A stretch of DNA of 64,000 nucleotides. Origin: Pseudomonas mediterranea CFBP 5447. GTDB taxonomy: Bacteria > Pseudomonadota > Gammaproteobacteria > Pseudomonadales > Pseudomonadaceae. Positions within the stretch are counted from its first letter, which is position 1. Every line of letters starts with the position of its first letter. Both the position numbers and the translations under genes were made by a program. The stretch covers positions 124,001-188,000 of the forward strand of contig NZ_KN322981.1 in assembly GCF_000774145.1 (NCBI RefSeq). The letters run 5' to 3'. Below the pieces are notes generated by a model, which worked only from the letters and a program-made list of their open reading frames with translations, was not told the DNA's origin and ran no database searches. Shown piece by piece: positions 1 through 7,908 of this stretch.

Positions 1-854
1 CGGGCGACCAGCACCACTTCGCTGACGAGGATACCGGCGTTGGCAATCAGCGAACGGCCCGGCTCGAGGATGATCTCCGGCAGGTCGTCGCCGAAGTCTT
101 CCTTGAGGAAGCGGATGATTTCCTCGGCGTAGGTTTCCAGGCTGTTGGTGCGGGTGATGTAGTTGGCCGGGAAGCCACCGCCCATGTTGATCAGTTTCAG
201 CTCGATGCCGTCTTCTTCCTTGAGACGCTCGAAGATCACCTTGACCTTGGCGATGGCGGCGTCCCAGACGCTGATGTCGCGCTGTTGCGAGCCGACGTGG
301 AACGAGATGCCGTACGGCACCAGGCCCAGGTCGCGGGCCAGGATCAGCAGGTCCATGGCCATGTCGGTCTGGCAGCCGAATTTGCGCGACAGCGGCCAGT
401 CGGCGGTGGTCGAGCCTTCGGTCAGGATGCGTACATAGACTTTCGAACCCGGCGCGGCCTTGGCGATGTTGCGCAGGTCGGCTTCGGAGTCGGTGGCGTA
501 CAGGCGCACGCCCTTGTCGTAGAAGTAGCGGATGTCCCGGGACTTCTTGATGGTGTTGCCGTAGCTGATCTGGTCGGGGGTGACGCCCCGGCTCAGGACC
601 TTGTCCAGCTCATAGATCGAGGCGATGTCGAAGTTCGAGCCTTTCTGCTTGAGCAGGTCGATGATTTCCACCGCCGGGTTGGCCTTGACGGCGTAGTAGA
701 CCTTGGCGAATTCGAAACCTGCGCGCAGGTCATCGTAGGCCTGGGCGATCATCGCGGTGTCGATCACCACGAACGGGGTTTCCTGCTTGTCGGCGAATGC
801 CTTCATTTTCTGAAAGGTTTCGCGCGCGAAATAATCTTCGACCTGGATCGACAT
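1..854 (-). CDS. speC: Ornithine decarboxylase, PLP fold type III (5' part; 3' end outside the window)
   Basis: The first 284 codons of a minus-strand gene run off the left edge. It makes putrescine from L-ornithine in the cytosol, the entry to polyamine synthesis. The start MSIQVEDYFARETFQKMKAF is followed by YYAVKANP, whose Lys is the Schiff-base lysine of alanine-racemase-fold decarboxylases. Further in are FHVGSQQ and a glycine-rich NMGGGFPANY phosphate-binding stretch, ending with LEPGRSLIANAG. The ATG at 852-854 has AGGAGT about 9 bases upstream. The usual length is about 387 residues, so about a quarter is missing. A related lysine/ornithine decarboxylase is possible, but the short N-terminus and close resemblance to Pseudomonas SpeC favour this call. 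Confidence 0.93.
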   Translation of the reverse strand, partial: MSIQVEDYFARETFQKMKAFADKQETPFVVIDTAMIAQAYDDLRAGFEFAKVYYAVKANPAVEIIDLLKQKGSNFDIASIYELDKVLSRGVTPDQISYGNTIKKSRDIRYFYDKGVRLYATDSEADLRNIAKAAPGSKVYVRILTEGSTTADWPLSRKFGCQTDMAMDLLILARDLGLVPYGISFHVGSQQRDISVWDAAIAKVKVIFERLKEEDGIELKLINMGGGFPANYITRTNSLETYAEEIIRFLKEDFGDDLPEIILEPGRSLIANAGILVSEVVLVA

Positions 855-973
855 ACGTTGGGACTCCTACTGGCAAACATCAGAATCAATGGGTTTGAGG
901 GCAAGCTGCCCCCGTGAACGTCCTCCGTATCCCCACTTTGGTTCGCCTACTTCCCAAGGCATGTCGCCGAAAG

Positions 974-1009
974 CAAAAAGGCCATGGGCTGCGTGGTGCC
1001 CTTGGCCTT
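974..1009 (-). terminator. Rho-independent terminator, minus strand
   Basis: A 12-bp stem (978-989 with 998-1009, one mismatch) is followed on the minus strand by a run of five T. It lies downstream of the osmoprotectant operon and about 120 bases upstream of the speC start. It most simply ends the operon transcript, but it could also act inside a long speC leader. The rest of 855-1341 holds the speC ribosome site and a REP pair; I see no gene. Confidence 0.6.
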
Positions 1010-1228
1010 GCTGTCTCGTCGTCAGTACTTGAGCCGGATGGATCGTTTCCAGCATGGACGTTCGGCGCGAACTTTAGGGCGTGAGGGGCCTGAGATCAAC
1101 TAAAAATGTCGCGTTTTTGCACACATCCGTCGTGCGGCCCGCGACAGCTCTTGATGTAACCGACCTGTGTGACGGATTGATGTTCCCCTGAGTCGGCTAA
1201 AGAGCCTGCCTGGTGTGGTGGGCGCTGC

Positions 1229-1324
1229 TGTGGCGAGGGAGCTTGCTCCCGCTTGAGTGCGGAGCGCTCATCGGTTTTTTGGGGGCCGCTTCGCGACCCA
1301 GCGGGAGCAAGCTCCCTCGCCACA
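1229..1324. repeat. REP pair (REPIN), TGTGGCGAGGG family
   Basis: Two inverted copies of TGTGGCGAGGGAGCTTGCTC flank a short spacer, each copy being itself partly palindromic. It sits just after the stop of the osmoprotectant ATPase gene. The same family recurs at 7841, 16952, 20749, 21557, 43248, 53960 and 57440. Confidence 0.85.
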
Positions 1325-1341
1325 AAGGTGAACTCTCCTGA

Positions 1342-2499
1342 TCAGGCCTGCGCGGTTTCGGCCGGCGAGACAATGCTGGTCTTGCCGCCACGAGAGCGTC
1401 CGGAACTCAGGTACTCGGCGATGGACTCCTGGGTCACCTCGCCGAGGAACACCCGTTCGGCATCCATCACCGGCAGCCACGAGCGGTTGAACTCGTACAT
1501 GCGCGACAGCAGGATCCGCAAGTGCTCGTCATAGGCCGCCGTGGCATTGAACTCCCGCAGGAATTGCCCGCAGGTGCCGGTCTGGCGGTGCAGGTCGCGC
1601 CGGCGCACATAGCCCAGGGCCTTGTTCTCGGCGCAGGTGACTACCACGTAGCGACGGTCATGCTCGTCCATCAATTCCAGCGCCTCGGCCACCGGGGTTT
1701 CCGGGCTGACCGAGGGCGCGTTGTCGGCCGCGTCCTCGGCCTTGACCAGCAGCAGACGCTTGAGCGTGCTGTCCTGGCCGACGAAATTGCTGACGAACTC
1801 GTCGGCCGGGTGCGCCAGCAGCGTGTCCGGATGGTCGCACTGGACCAGCTTGCCGGCACGGAAGATCGCAATCCTGTCCCCCAGCTTGATGGCCTCGTCG
1901 ATGTCGTGGCTGACCATGATCACGGTCTTGTTCAGCGCCCGTTGCATGTCGAAGAACTCGTTCTGGATCATCTCGCGGTTGATCGGGTCCACCGCGCCGA
2001 AGGGCTCGTCCATCAACAGCAGCGGCGCATCGGCCGCCAGGGCACGGATCACGCCGATCCGTTGCTGCTGGCCGCCCGACAGTTCACGGGGATAGCGATG
2101 CAGGTACTGCTTGGGTTCGAGCTTGATCATGCTCATCAGCTCGCGGGCGCGGTCGTGGCATTTCTGCTTGTCCCAGCCGAGCAGCTTCGGCACCACCACG
2201 ATGTTCTCCTCGATGGTCATGTTCGGGAACAGGCCGATCTGCTGGATCACGTAGCCGATGTTGCGGCGCAGGGTCACTTCGTCGAGGCCGGTGGTGTCTT
2301 CGCCATTGATCAGGATCTTGCCCGAGGTGGGCTTGATCAGCCGATTGATCATCTTCAACGTGGTGCTCTTGCCACAGCCCGACGGCCCGAGGAATACGCA
2401 GATCTCGCCTTCGTTGACGGTCAGGTTCACCGAGTCCACGGCTTTCACATCCTTGCCGTTGCTCTGGAAGATTTTGCTGAGGTTTTGAAGTTCGATCAT
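1342..2499 (-). CDS. Osmoprotectant (glycine betaine/choline-type) ABC transporter ATP-binding protein, OpuCA/OsmV-like
   Basis: This 385-residue ATPase energises uptake of quaternary-amine osmolytes with the two permeases and binding protein encoded upstream. Walker A is GPSGCGKST (about residues 38-46), the Q-loop follows near residue 87, the ABC signature is LSGGQQQRIG, Walker B is LLLMDEPFGAVD and the switch is VSHDIDEA. After about residue 240 comes a CBS-type tail (ETPVAEALELMDEHDRRYVV), characteristic of OpuA/OpuC ATPases and linked there to ionic-strength sensing. It is the last gene of a four-gene operon, but a 267-bp nested inverted repeat separates it from the preceding permease gene. 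The substrate is inferred from family only. Confidence 0.9.
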   Translation of the reverse strand: MIELQNLSKIFQSNGKDVKAVDSVNLTVNEGEICVFLGPSGCGKSTTLKMINRLIKPTSGKILINGEDTTGLDEVTLRRNIGYVIQQIGLFPNMTIEENIVVVPKLLGWDKQKCHDRARELMSMIKLEPKQYLHRYPRELSGGQQQRIGVIRALAADAPLLLMDEPFGAVDPINREMIQNEFFDMQRALNKTVIMVSHDIDEAIKLGDRIAIFRAGKLVQCDHPDTLLAHPADEFVSNFVGQDSTLKRLLLVKAEDAADNAPSVSPETPVAEALELMDEHDRRYVVVTCAENKALGYVRRRDLHRQTGTCGQFLREFNATAAYDEHLRILLSRMYEFNRSWLPVMDAERVFLGEVTQESIAEYLSSGRSRGGKTSIVSPAETAQA

Positions 2500-2513
2500 T
2501 TGAGGAGTCCTGT

Positions 2514-2780
2514 GTAGGGGGTGTTCGCCGCAAATGACGGGCGCGTTGGAGCTGAGATCGCGCCGGGCAAGGCGTGGGACGCAGGGAATGGTGTTCCCTT
2601 TCCAAGTCCCACAACGCAGCCCGGCGCGATCTCAGCTCCAACCCGTAGGGCCGAGCCCCACAAAGCGCAATCCGTCGTTGCTCGTCGTTCATTTGGATAA
2701 ACCAAACTTCTCTCCTCGCGCCTAGTCTTGCGCTTTGTGGGGCGTCGGCGCGCCCGTCATTTGCGGCGAACACCCCCTAC
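2514..2780. repeat. Large nested inverted-repeat element (three-way-junction type)
   Basis: A perfect 32-bp outer stem (2514-2545 with 2749-2780) encloses two further hairpins. The first is an arm of about 36 bases (2545-2580 with 2606-2642) with a small internal bulge and its own short apical hairpin. The second is a perfect 16-bp stem (2655-2670 with 2728-2743). The element sits between the permease and ATPase genes, and the permease reading frame ends inside it. No transposase or coding function is visible. It resembles no REP family elsewhere in this window. Confidence 0.85.
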
Positions 2781-3414
2781 TAGTCAGCGAGCGTTGCAGC
2801 CATTGCAAAAGTAGGTCGGCGAAGATGGCCAGGAGGCTGACCAGCACGGCGCCGACGATCAGCATCGACATGTCGCTGCGGCTGATGGAAGCGAGGATCA
2901 GTACGCCCAGGCCACCGGCGCCGATGGTGGCGGCGATGGTCATGACGCCGATGTTCATGACCACGGCGGTGCGCACGCCGGCGAGGATCACGGGTACGGC
3001 GATGGGCAGTTCGACCATGCGCAGGCGCTGGCCGAAGGTCATGCCGATGCCGCGGGCGGCTTCACGGATGCCCGGTTCAACGCCGGTGAGGGCCAGGTAG
3101 GTGTTGCGCATGATCGGCAGCAGCGAGTACAGGAACACGGCGGTAATCGCCGGCATCGGCCCCAGGCCCTGGCCGACCTTCGAGTAGAACGGCAATAACA
3201 GGCCGAACAGGGCAATCGACGGGATCGTCAGCAGCACTGTCGCGCTGGCCTGCAACGGCCCGGCGAGTGCCGGGAAGCGGGTCATGAAAATGCCCAAGGG
3301 CACGCCGATGAGAATCGCCAGGGTGACGGCGATGCCTACCAGGGTGATGTGCTGCCAGGTCAGGTGCATCACCTGCTGCCAGTCGAGATGGGAAAAGGCG
3401 TTCAACAGTTCCAT
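2722..3414 (-). CDS. Osmoprotectant ABC transporter permease, OpuCB/OsmW-like
   Basis: This 230-residue inner-membrane permease has about six hydrophobic segments and the binding-protein-dependent transport loop EAARGIGMTFGQRLRMVELP, where the ATPase docks. The family pattern YSLLPIMRNTYLAL is also present. The start chosen is MELLNAF (ATG 3412-3414), 10 bases after the upstream binding-protein gene; an in-frame extension to 3501 would overlap that gene. The last 18 residues, RGCSPQMTGAPTPHKAQD, are encoded by the inverted-repeat element and do not look like a permease tail, so insertion of the element probably replaced the native C-terminus. Function should survive, since the transmembrane part is complete. 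Confidence 0.9.
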   Translation of the reverse strand: MELLNAFSHLDWQQVMHLTWQHITLVGIAVTLAILIGVPLGIFMTRFPALAGPLQASATVLLTIPSIALFGLLLPFYSKVGQGLGPMPAITAVFLYSLLPIMRNTYLALTGVEPGIREAARGIGMTFGQRLRMVELPIAVPVILAGVRTAVVMNIGVMTIAATIGAGGLGVLILASISRSDMSMLIVGAVLVSLLAIFADLLLQWLQRSLTSRGCSPQMTGAPTPHKAQD

Positions 3415-3424
3415 GGCTTTTTCC

Positions 3425-4318
3425 TCAGTCGATGGGGTGCTGGCGCAGGAAGTCGGCGGCCACCACGGAAGGGCTTTCATGGTCGACGTCCACGCGGGCA
3501 TTGAGTTGGCGCATGGTTTCGTCGTCGAACAGCTCGGCCAGCGGCTTGAGTTGCGCGGCCAGTTGCGGATGGGCGTCGAGGAACGCCTGGCGCACCACCG
3601 GCGCGGCGGTGTAGTCGGGGAAGTAGTGCTTGTCGTCCTCGAGCAATTTCAACTTGAAGGCGTTCAACCGGCCGTCGGTGGTGTACACCAGCCCGGCGAA
3701 TACCTGGCCGTTGCGCAGGGCGGTGTAGACCAGTCCTGCGTCCATCTGCCGGATATTTTTGCGGGTCAGGTTCATGCCGTACTGCTCGACCAGGCCCGCC
3801 AGTCCATCAGAGCGGTTGGCGAATTCGGTGTCCAGGGCCACCAGATGGTTCTCGTCCGCTTCGGCCTGCAGAACGCTGTTCAATTGGCTGATGTTGCGGA
3901 TCTGCGGGTACTGGCGGGCGACTTTCTCCGGCAGCGCCAGGGCGTAGGTGTTGCTGAATTTCGACGGCGCCAGCCAGGCCAGGCCCTTTTTCGCATCGAG
4001 TGCTTTCACCCGGGCGTAGGACTGGGCGCTGTCGAGTTTCTCCGTGACATGGTTGTAGGCCACCAGGGACACGCCGGTGTATTCCCAGAGCAGGTCCAGT
4101 TGCCCGGTTTCATGGGCGCTGCGGGCCAGGTTGCTGCCCAGGCCGCCAGTGATCTGCGCGTCGTAGCCTTTGCTGCGCAGGTATTGCGCGGTGATCTCCG
4201 CCAGCAGCGTCTGCTCGGTGAAGACCCGGGCGCCGAGGCGGATCAGCGGTTTTTCCGCCGCTTGGGCGAACCCGGCGAACAGCAGCACGCAGCCCAGTAT
4301 CAAGCTCAACTTTTTCAT
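3425..4318 (-). CDS. Osmoprotectant ABC transporter substrate-binding protein, OpuCC/OsmX-like
   Basis: This 297-residue periplasmic protein starts with a Sec signal (MKKLSLILGCVLLFAGFAQAA, cleaved after AQA). The mature part belongs to the OpuAC-type family: IRLGARVFTEQTLLAEITAQYL at the N-terminus, then GGLGSNLARSAHETGQLDLLWEYTG, the region that contacts the ligand in glycine-betaine binders. It delivers the osmolyte to the two permeases. The gene lies between the permease genes, 24 bases after one and 10 before the other, so the three are one transcription unit. The exact ligand (betaine, choline, carnitine or another) cannot be told from sequence. Confidence 0.9.
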   Translation of the reverse strand: MKKLSLILGCVLLFAGFAQAAEKPLIRLGARVFTEQTLLAEITAQYLRSKGYDAQITGGLGSNLARSAHETGQLDLLWEYTGVSLVAYNHVTEKLDSAQSYARVKALDAKKGLAWLAPSKFSNTYALALPEKVARQYPQIRNISQLNSVLQAEADENHLVALDTEFANRSDGLAGLVEQYGMNLTRKNIRQMDAGLVYTALRNGQVFAGLVYTTDGRLNAFKLKLLEDDKHYFPDYTAAPVVRQAFLDAHPQLAAQLKPLAELFDDETMRQLNARVDVDHESPSVVAADFLRQHPID

Positions 4319-4342
4319 GATGATTCCTTTATCCAGCCGGCT

Positions 4343-5059
4343 TTATGACGGTCGCAGACCGCGTTCCAGCCAGAGTCGGCTGGCCAGTGTCACCAGGCCG
4401 TCGAGCAACAACGCCAGCAGGGCGGTGCAAGCGGCGCCGAGCAGCAGCTGCGGCTGATTGTTCAAGGCGATGCCCGGGAAGATCAGGCTGCCAAGGCTGT
4501 TGGCACCGATCAGGAAGGCCAGCGGCGCGGTGCCGACGTTGATCGCCAGGGCGACCCGCACGCCACCGACAATGATCGGCACGGCGTTAGGCAGTTCGAC
4601 TTTCCACAGCACCTGGCGCGGGGTCATGCCGATGCCGGTGGCGGCTTCCTTGAGCGAACCCTGGACGTTTTTCAGGCCTTCGTAGGTGTTGCGCACGATG
4701 GGCAGCAGCGAGGCGAGGAACAGGGCGAAGATGGCCGGCCCGCTGCCGATCCCCAGCACGCCGAGGGCGATGGCCAGTACGGCCAGGGGCGGCACGGTGT
4801 TGCCGATATTGAAGACTTGCATGAAGCGCTCGGCGCGCCCGACCATGCCGGGTCGGCTCAAGGCGATACCGGCGGGGATGCCGACGAGCAGGGCTGCCAG
4901 CATGGAAACCAGTACCAGCATCAGGTGGGCTTGCAGATAGAACAACAGGTCGTCGCGATAATGTCGGATCGTATCGATGCCGATCCAGTGGACCAACAGG
5001 GCCAGGAGCGCGACGACGACCACGCCTCCTGTCAGCCCTTTGCCATAGCGGATAGCCAC
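4343..5059 (-). CDS. Osmoprotectant ABC transporter permease, OpuCD/OsmY-like (first gene of the operon)
   Basis: This 238-residue integral membrane protein has the docking loop EAATGIGMTPRQVLWKVELP and the family motif LPIVRNTYEGL. A GTG at 5057-5059 is chosen as start because AAAGGAG lies 7-8 bases upstream and the protein then begins VAIRYGKGLTGG just before the first membrane helix. The longer open frame to 5185 adds a basic, non-hydrophobic stretch typical of non-coding DNA. It pairs with the second permease (2722-3414) as a heterodimer. As first gene it sets the operon promoter in the 330-bp region shared with divergent prfC. Confidence 0.87.
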   Translation of the reverse strand: MAIRYGKGLTGGVVVVALLALLVHWIGIDTIRHYRDDLLFYLQAHLMLVLVSMLAALLVGIPAGIALSRPGMVGRAERFMQVFNIGNTVPPLAVLAIALGVLGIGSGPAIFALFLASLLPIVRNTYEGLKNVQGSLKEAATGIGMTPRQVLWKVELPNAVPIIVGGVRVALAINVGTAPLAFLIGANSLGSLIFPGIALNNQPQLLLGAACTALLALLLDGLVTLASRLWLERGLRPS

Positions 5060-5387
5060 AGGCGGACTCCTTTGTCTTTCAGTCGGCGCACGCTTCCCCA
5101 GGCGGCAGACCGTGGGGTTGCCGGGAAAACGTTCGCGAAAAGCAGCTCTTTTCGATGCCGGTAAAACGGCAGGTGATCGAGCCATGAGCGCAGCCTCGTC
5201 AGGCTAACTTGCTGATTTTTCAGCCCCTGACGAATAAATGCAGCAGGGGGGTGGACGTCTCCACGGCGCAAAAGGTTCCCCGTCGGCAAGCCTCCGGCCA
5301 CCTTCGATGTGCTCAACGGTTCGGTTCCTGGCACAAGTTGAGCTATAATCGCCGCCCTTTTTTGAATCACCTGCCAGGCGATTTCCC
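5060..5387. promoter_or_regulatory. Divergent intergenic region, osmoprotectant operon / prfC
   Basis: This region separates two divergent units. A TATAAT at 5344-5349 is a good -10 for prfC, though no clear -35 is seen at the expected distance. A hairpin with 7-bp arms (cgaaaag/cttttcg, 5136-5154) lies nearer the transporter operon. I see no ORF with coding character here. Confidence 0.5.
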
Positions 5388-6971
5388 ATGACCAAACAGG
5401 CCGCCGAAGTCGCGAAACGCCGCACTTTCGCCATTATTTCCCACCCCGATGCCGGTAAGACCACCATCACCGAGAAGCTCCTGCTGATGGGCAAGGCGAT
5501 TGCGATTGCCGGCACGGTGAAGTCGCGCAAGTCCGACCGCCATGCCACCTCCGACTGGATGGAGATGGAGAAGCAGCGGGGTATTTCCATTACCACGTCG
5601 GTCATGCAGTTCCCGTATCGCGAACACATGATCAACCTGCTCGACACCCCAGGCCACGAAGACTTCTCCGAAGACACCTACCGCACCCTGACCGCGGTGG
5701 ACTCGGCGTTGATGGTGCTCGACGGCGGTAAAGGCGTCGAGCCGCGGACCATTGCGCTGATGGAAGTCTGCCGCCTGCGGGACACGCCGATTGTCAGCTT
5801 CATCAACAAACTCGACCGCGACATCCGCGACCCGATCGAACTGCTCGACGAGATCGAGGCAGTGCTGAAGATCAAGGCTGCGCCGATCACCTGGCCGATT
5901 GGCTGCTACCGTGACTTCAAGGGCGTGTACCACCTGGCCGGTGACTACATCATCGTCTACACCGCCGGTCATGGCCACGAGCGCACCGAAACCAAGATCA
6001 TCGAACGACTGGACTCCGACGAAGCGCGCGCGCACCTGGGCGACGAATACGAGCGTTTCGTCGAACAACTGGAACTGGTGCAGGGTGCCTGCCATGAGTT
6101 CGACCAGCAGGCGTTCATCGATGGTCAGATGACTCCGGTGTTCTTCGGTACCGCGCTGGGCAATTTCGGTGTGGACCACGTGCTCGACGCCGTGGTCGAC
6201 TGGGCCCCGCGTCCGCTGCCGCGGGTCGCCAACGAGCGTACCGTGGAGCCGGTGGAAGAGAAGTTCTCGGGCTTCATCTTCAAGATCCAGGCGAACATGG
6301 ACCCCAAGCACCGCGACCGTATCGCGTTCATGCGCATCTGCTCCGGCAAGTACGAAAAAGGCATGAAGATGCGCCATGTGCGCACCGGCAAGGACGTGCG
6401 CATCGGCGACGCCCTGACCTTCTTCTCGTCGGAACGCGAACAACTGGAAGAGGCCTTCGCCGGTGACATCATCGGCTTGCACAACCATGGCACGATCCAG
6501 ATCGGCGACACCTTCACCGAAGGCGAAACCCTGGGCTTCACCGGCATCCCGCACTTCGCCCCGGAATTGTTCCGCCGCGTACGCCTGAAGGATCCGCTCA
6601 AGTCCAAGCAACTGCGCCAGGGCCTGCAACAACTGGCCGAAGAGGGCGCTACCCAGGTGTTCTTCCCCGAGCGCAGCAACGACATCATTCTCGGTGCGGT
6701 CGGCGTGCTGCAGTTCGATGTGGTCGCCAGCCGCTTGAAGGAGGAATACAAGGTCGAGTGCTCCTATGAGCCGATCACCGTGTACTCGGCCCGCTGGATC
6801 GAATGCGGCGATAAGAAGAAGCTTGAAGAGTTTTCCAATAAAGCCGTGGAAAACCTCGCCCTGGACGGTGGCGGTCACCTGACCTATCTGGCTCCGACCC
6901 GGGTCAACCTGGCGCTGATGGAAGAGCGCTGGCCGGACGTGAAATTCCGCGCGACCCGCGAGCATCACTAA
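5388..6971 (+). CDS. prfC: Peptide chain release factor 3 (RF3)
   Basis: A 527-residue translational GTPase that removes RF1/RF2 from the ribosome after peptide release. The G-domain motifs are in order: SHPDAGKTT (P-loop, about residues 18-26), the switch region with [17 protein letters not shown] (G3) and NKLD (G4). EF-G-like domains II and III follow, and the length is normal for RF3. The ATG at 5388 opens directly with [21 protein letters not shown], the conserved N-terminus. It is monocistronic, with a strong terminator right after the stop. Confidence 0.98.
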   Translation: MTKQAAEVAKRRTFAIISHPDAGKTTITEKLLLMGKAIAIAGTVKSRKSDRHATSDWMEMEKQRGISITTSVMQFPYREHMINLLDTPGHEDFSEDTYRTLTAVDSALMVLDGGKGVEPRTIALMEVCRLRDTPIVSFINKLDRDIRDPIELLDEIEAVLKIKAAPITWPIGCYRDFKGVYHLAGDYIIVYTAGHGHERTETKIIERLDSDEARAHLGDEYERFVEQLELVQGACHEFDQQAFIDGQMTPVFFGTALGNFGVDHVLDAVVDWAPRPLPRVANERTVEPVEEKFSGFIFKIQANMDPKHRDRIAFMRICSGKYEKGMKMRHVRTGKDVRIGDALTFFSSEREQLEEAFAGDIIGLHNHGTIQIGDTFTEGETLGFTGIPHFAPELFRRVRLKDPLKSKQLRQGLQQLAEEGATQVFFPERSNDIILGAVGVLQFDVVASRLKEEYKVECSYEPITVYSARWIECGDKKKLEEFSNKAVENLALDGGGHLTYLAPTRVNLALMEERWPDVKFRATREHH

Positions 6972-6990
6972 GCGCTGAGCGGCAAGACCC

Positions 6991-7023
6991 AAAGCCCCGT
7001 TGCGAAAGCTGCGGGGCTTTTTT
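6991..7023 (+). terminator. prfC Rho-independent terminator
   Basis: The stem aaagcccc/ggggcttt with a GC-rich loop is followed by a run of six T, beginning 19 bases after the prfC stop. Confidence 0.9.
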
Positions 7024-7049
7024 CTGCCTGCTCGTTACGGCGCTGCCCC

Positions 7050-7408
7050 TGTGGGAGCCGAGTGTGCTCGCGATGGCGGTGGCCCATTCGGCATTGATGT
7101 TGACTGATAGATCGCCATCGCGAGCAGGCTCGCTCCCACAGTGGAACTGCTGGATAGAGGATATTTATGTACGACGCCAGAGACTGTGGGAGCGAGCTTG
7201 CTCGCGATGGCGGCGCCCCATTCGGCATTGATGTTGGCTGACAGGTCGCTATCGCGAGCAGGCTCGCTCCCACAGTGGAACTGCTGGATAGAGGATATTT
7301 GTGTACGACGCCAGAGACTGTGGGAGCGAGCGTGCTCGCGATAGCGGTGGCCCATTCGGCATTGATGTTGGCTGACAGATCGCTATCGCGAGCAGGCTCG
7401 CTCCCACA
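7050..7408. repeat. Tandem array of three REPINs (GTGGGAGCGAGC family)
   Basis: Three inverted REP pairs lie at 7050-7140, 7185-7274 and 7319-7408, with period 134-135. Both linkers between pairs (about 44 bases, starting GTGGAACTGCTGGATAGAGG) are identical except for one base. The array therefore arose by tandem duplication of a whole unit rather than three independent insertions. Single pairs of the same family occur at 26325, 34725 and 49390. Confidence 0.9.
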
Positions 7409-7568
7409 GGTCATAGCCGTTGGGAATAGACGCTATTCGAAAGTGGTCTGTCCCCAAGTGGCATTCTGTCCTCGGTTCTGCGTCCTAGTCTTACGAGCCA
7501 GCCTGTTCGGGATTGGATTTCCTGAACGCCGTGGGGTCCCGGCTTTATTCAGGAAAGAGGAATCGGCT

Positions 7569-7818
7569 ATGAATAGGTTTCTACGCGTGATGTTGCTGCT
7601 GAAGGTGTTGGTGATGTTGTCTCTGGGGTCCAGTGCTGTCTGGGCCGAGTGCGTCGATCACGGACAGCATGCTTCGAGCGGGCAAGGGGGGGCAGGGGGC
7701 AATGATGTTTGCTGCGACCGAACCCCAACCGGGGGATCAGGACGATGACGACTCGACGATAGACCAGCCCGACACCGACGATGGGGATGAGGACGACGAA
7801 GGCGACAGCCAGACGTAA
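7569..7818 (+). pseudogene. Small secreted acidic-tailed protein, frameshifted at a G-tract
   Basis: The ATG at 7569, with AGGAAAGAGGA upstream, starts a clear signal peptide (MNRFLRVMLLLKVLVMLSLG, then SSAVWA). Reading straight on gives only 59 residues and stops at 7748. At the seven-G run 7686-7692 the +1 frame continues with AMMFAATEPQPGDQDDDD and a strongly acidic tail to TAA at 7818. Removing one G fuses both parts into a protein of about 82 residues. Either this is a true disruption, a phase-variable tract or a sequencing error. A stem (7518-7526 with 7548-7556) sits just before the ribosome site. I do not recognise a function. Confidence 0.6.
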
Positions 7819-7840
7819 TTTCCCGGGTCAGTAGAAAACT

Positions 7841-7868
7841 GTGGCGAGGGAGCAAGCTCCCTCGCCAC
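7841..7868. repeat. Single REP palindrome, possible bidirectional terminator
   Basis: A perfect hairpin (gtggcgaggga/tccctcgccac) is flanked by AAAA on the left and TTTTT on the right. It separates convergent transcription of the small secreted gene and dppF, and its tails make it a plausible terminator in both directions. Confidence 0.6.
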
Positions 7869-7908
7869 AACTGTTTTTCTGCCTTGAGTGCTTTGCAGCT
7901 TTTCAGCC

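Noticed and set aside
5367..6992. 541-codon open frame antisense to prfC
   Set aside because: Fully covered by prfC, whose GTPase motifs are unambiguous.
7050..7408. CRISPR-like periodic repeat
   Set aside because: Only three units, long palindromic REP pairs, identical linkers instead of unique spacers, and no cas genes nearby.
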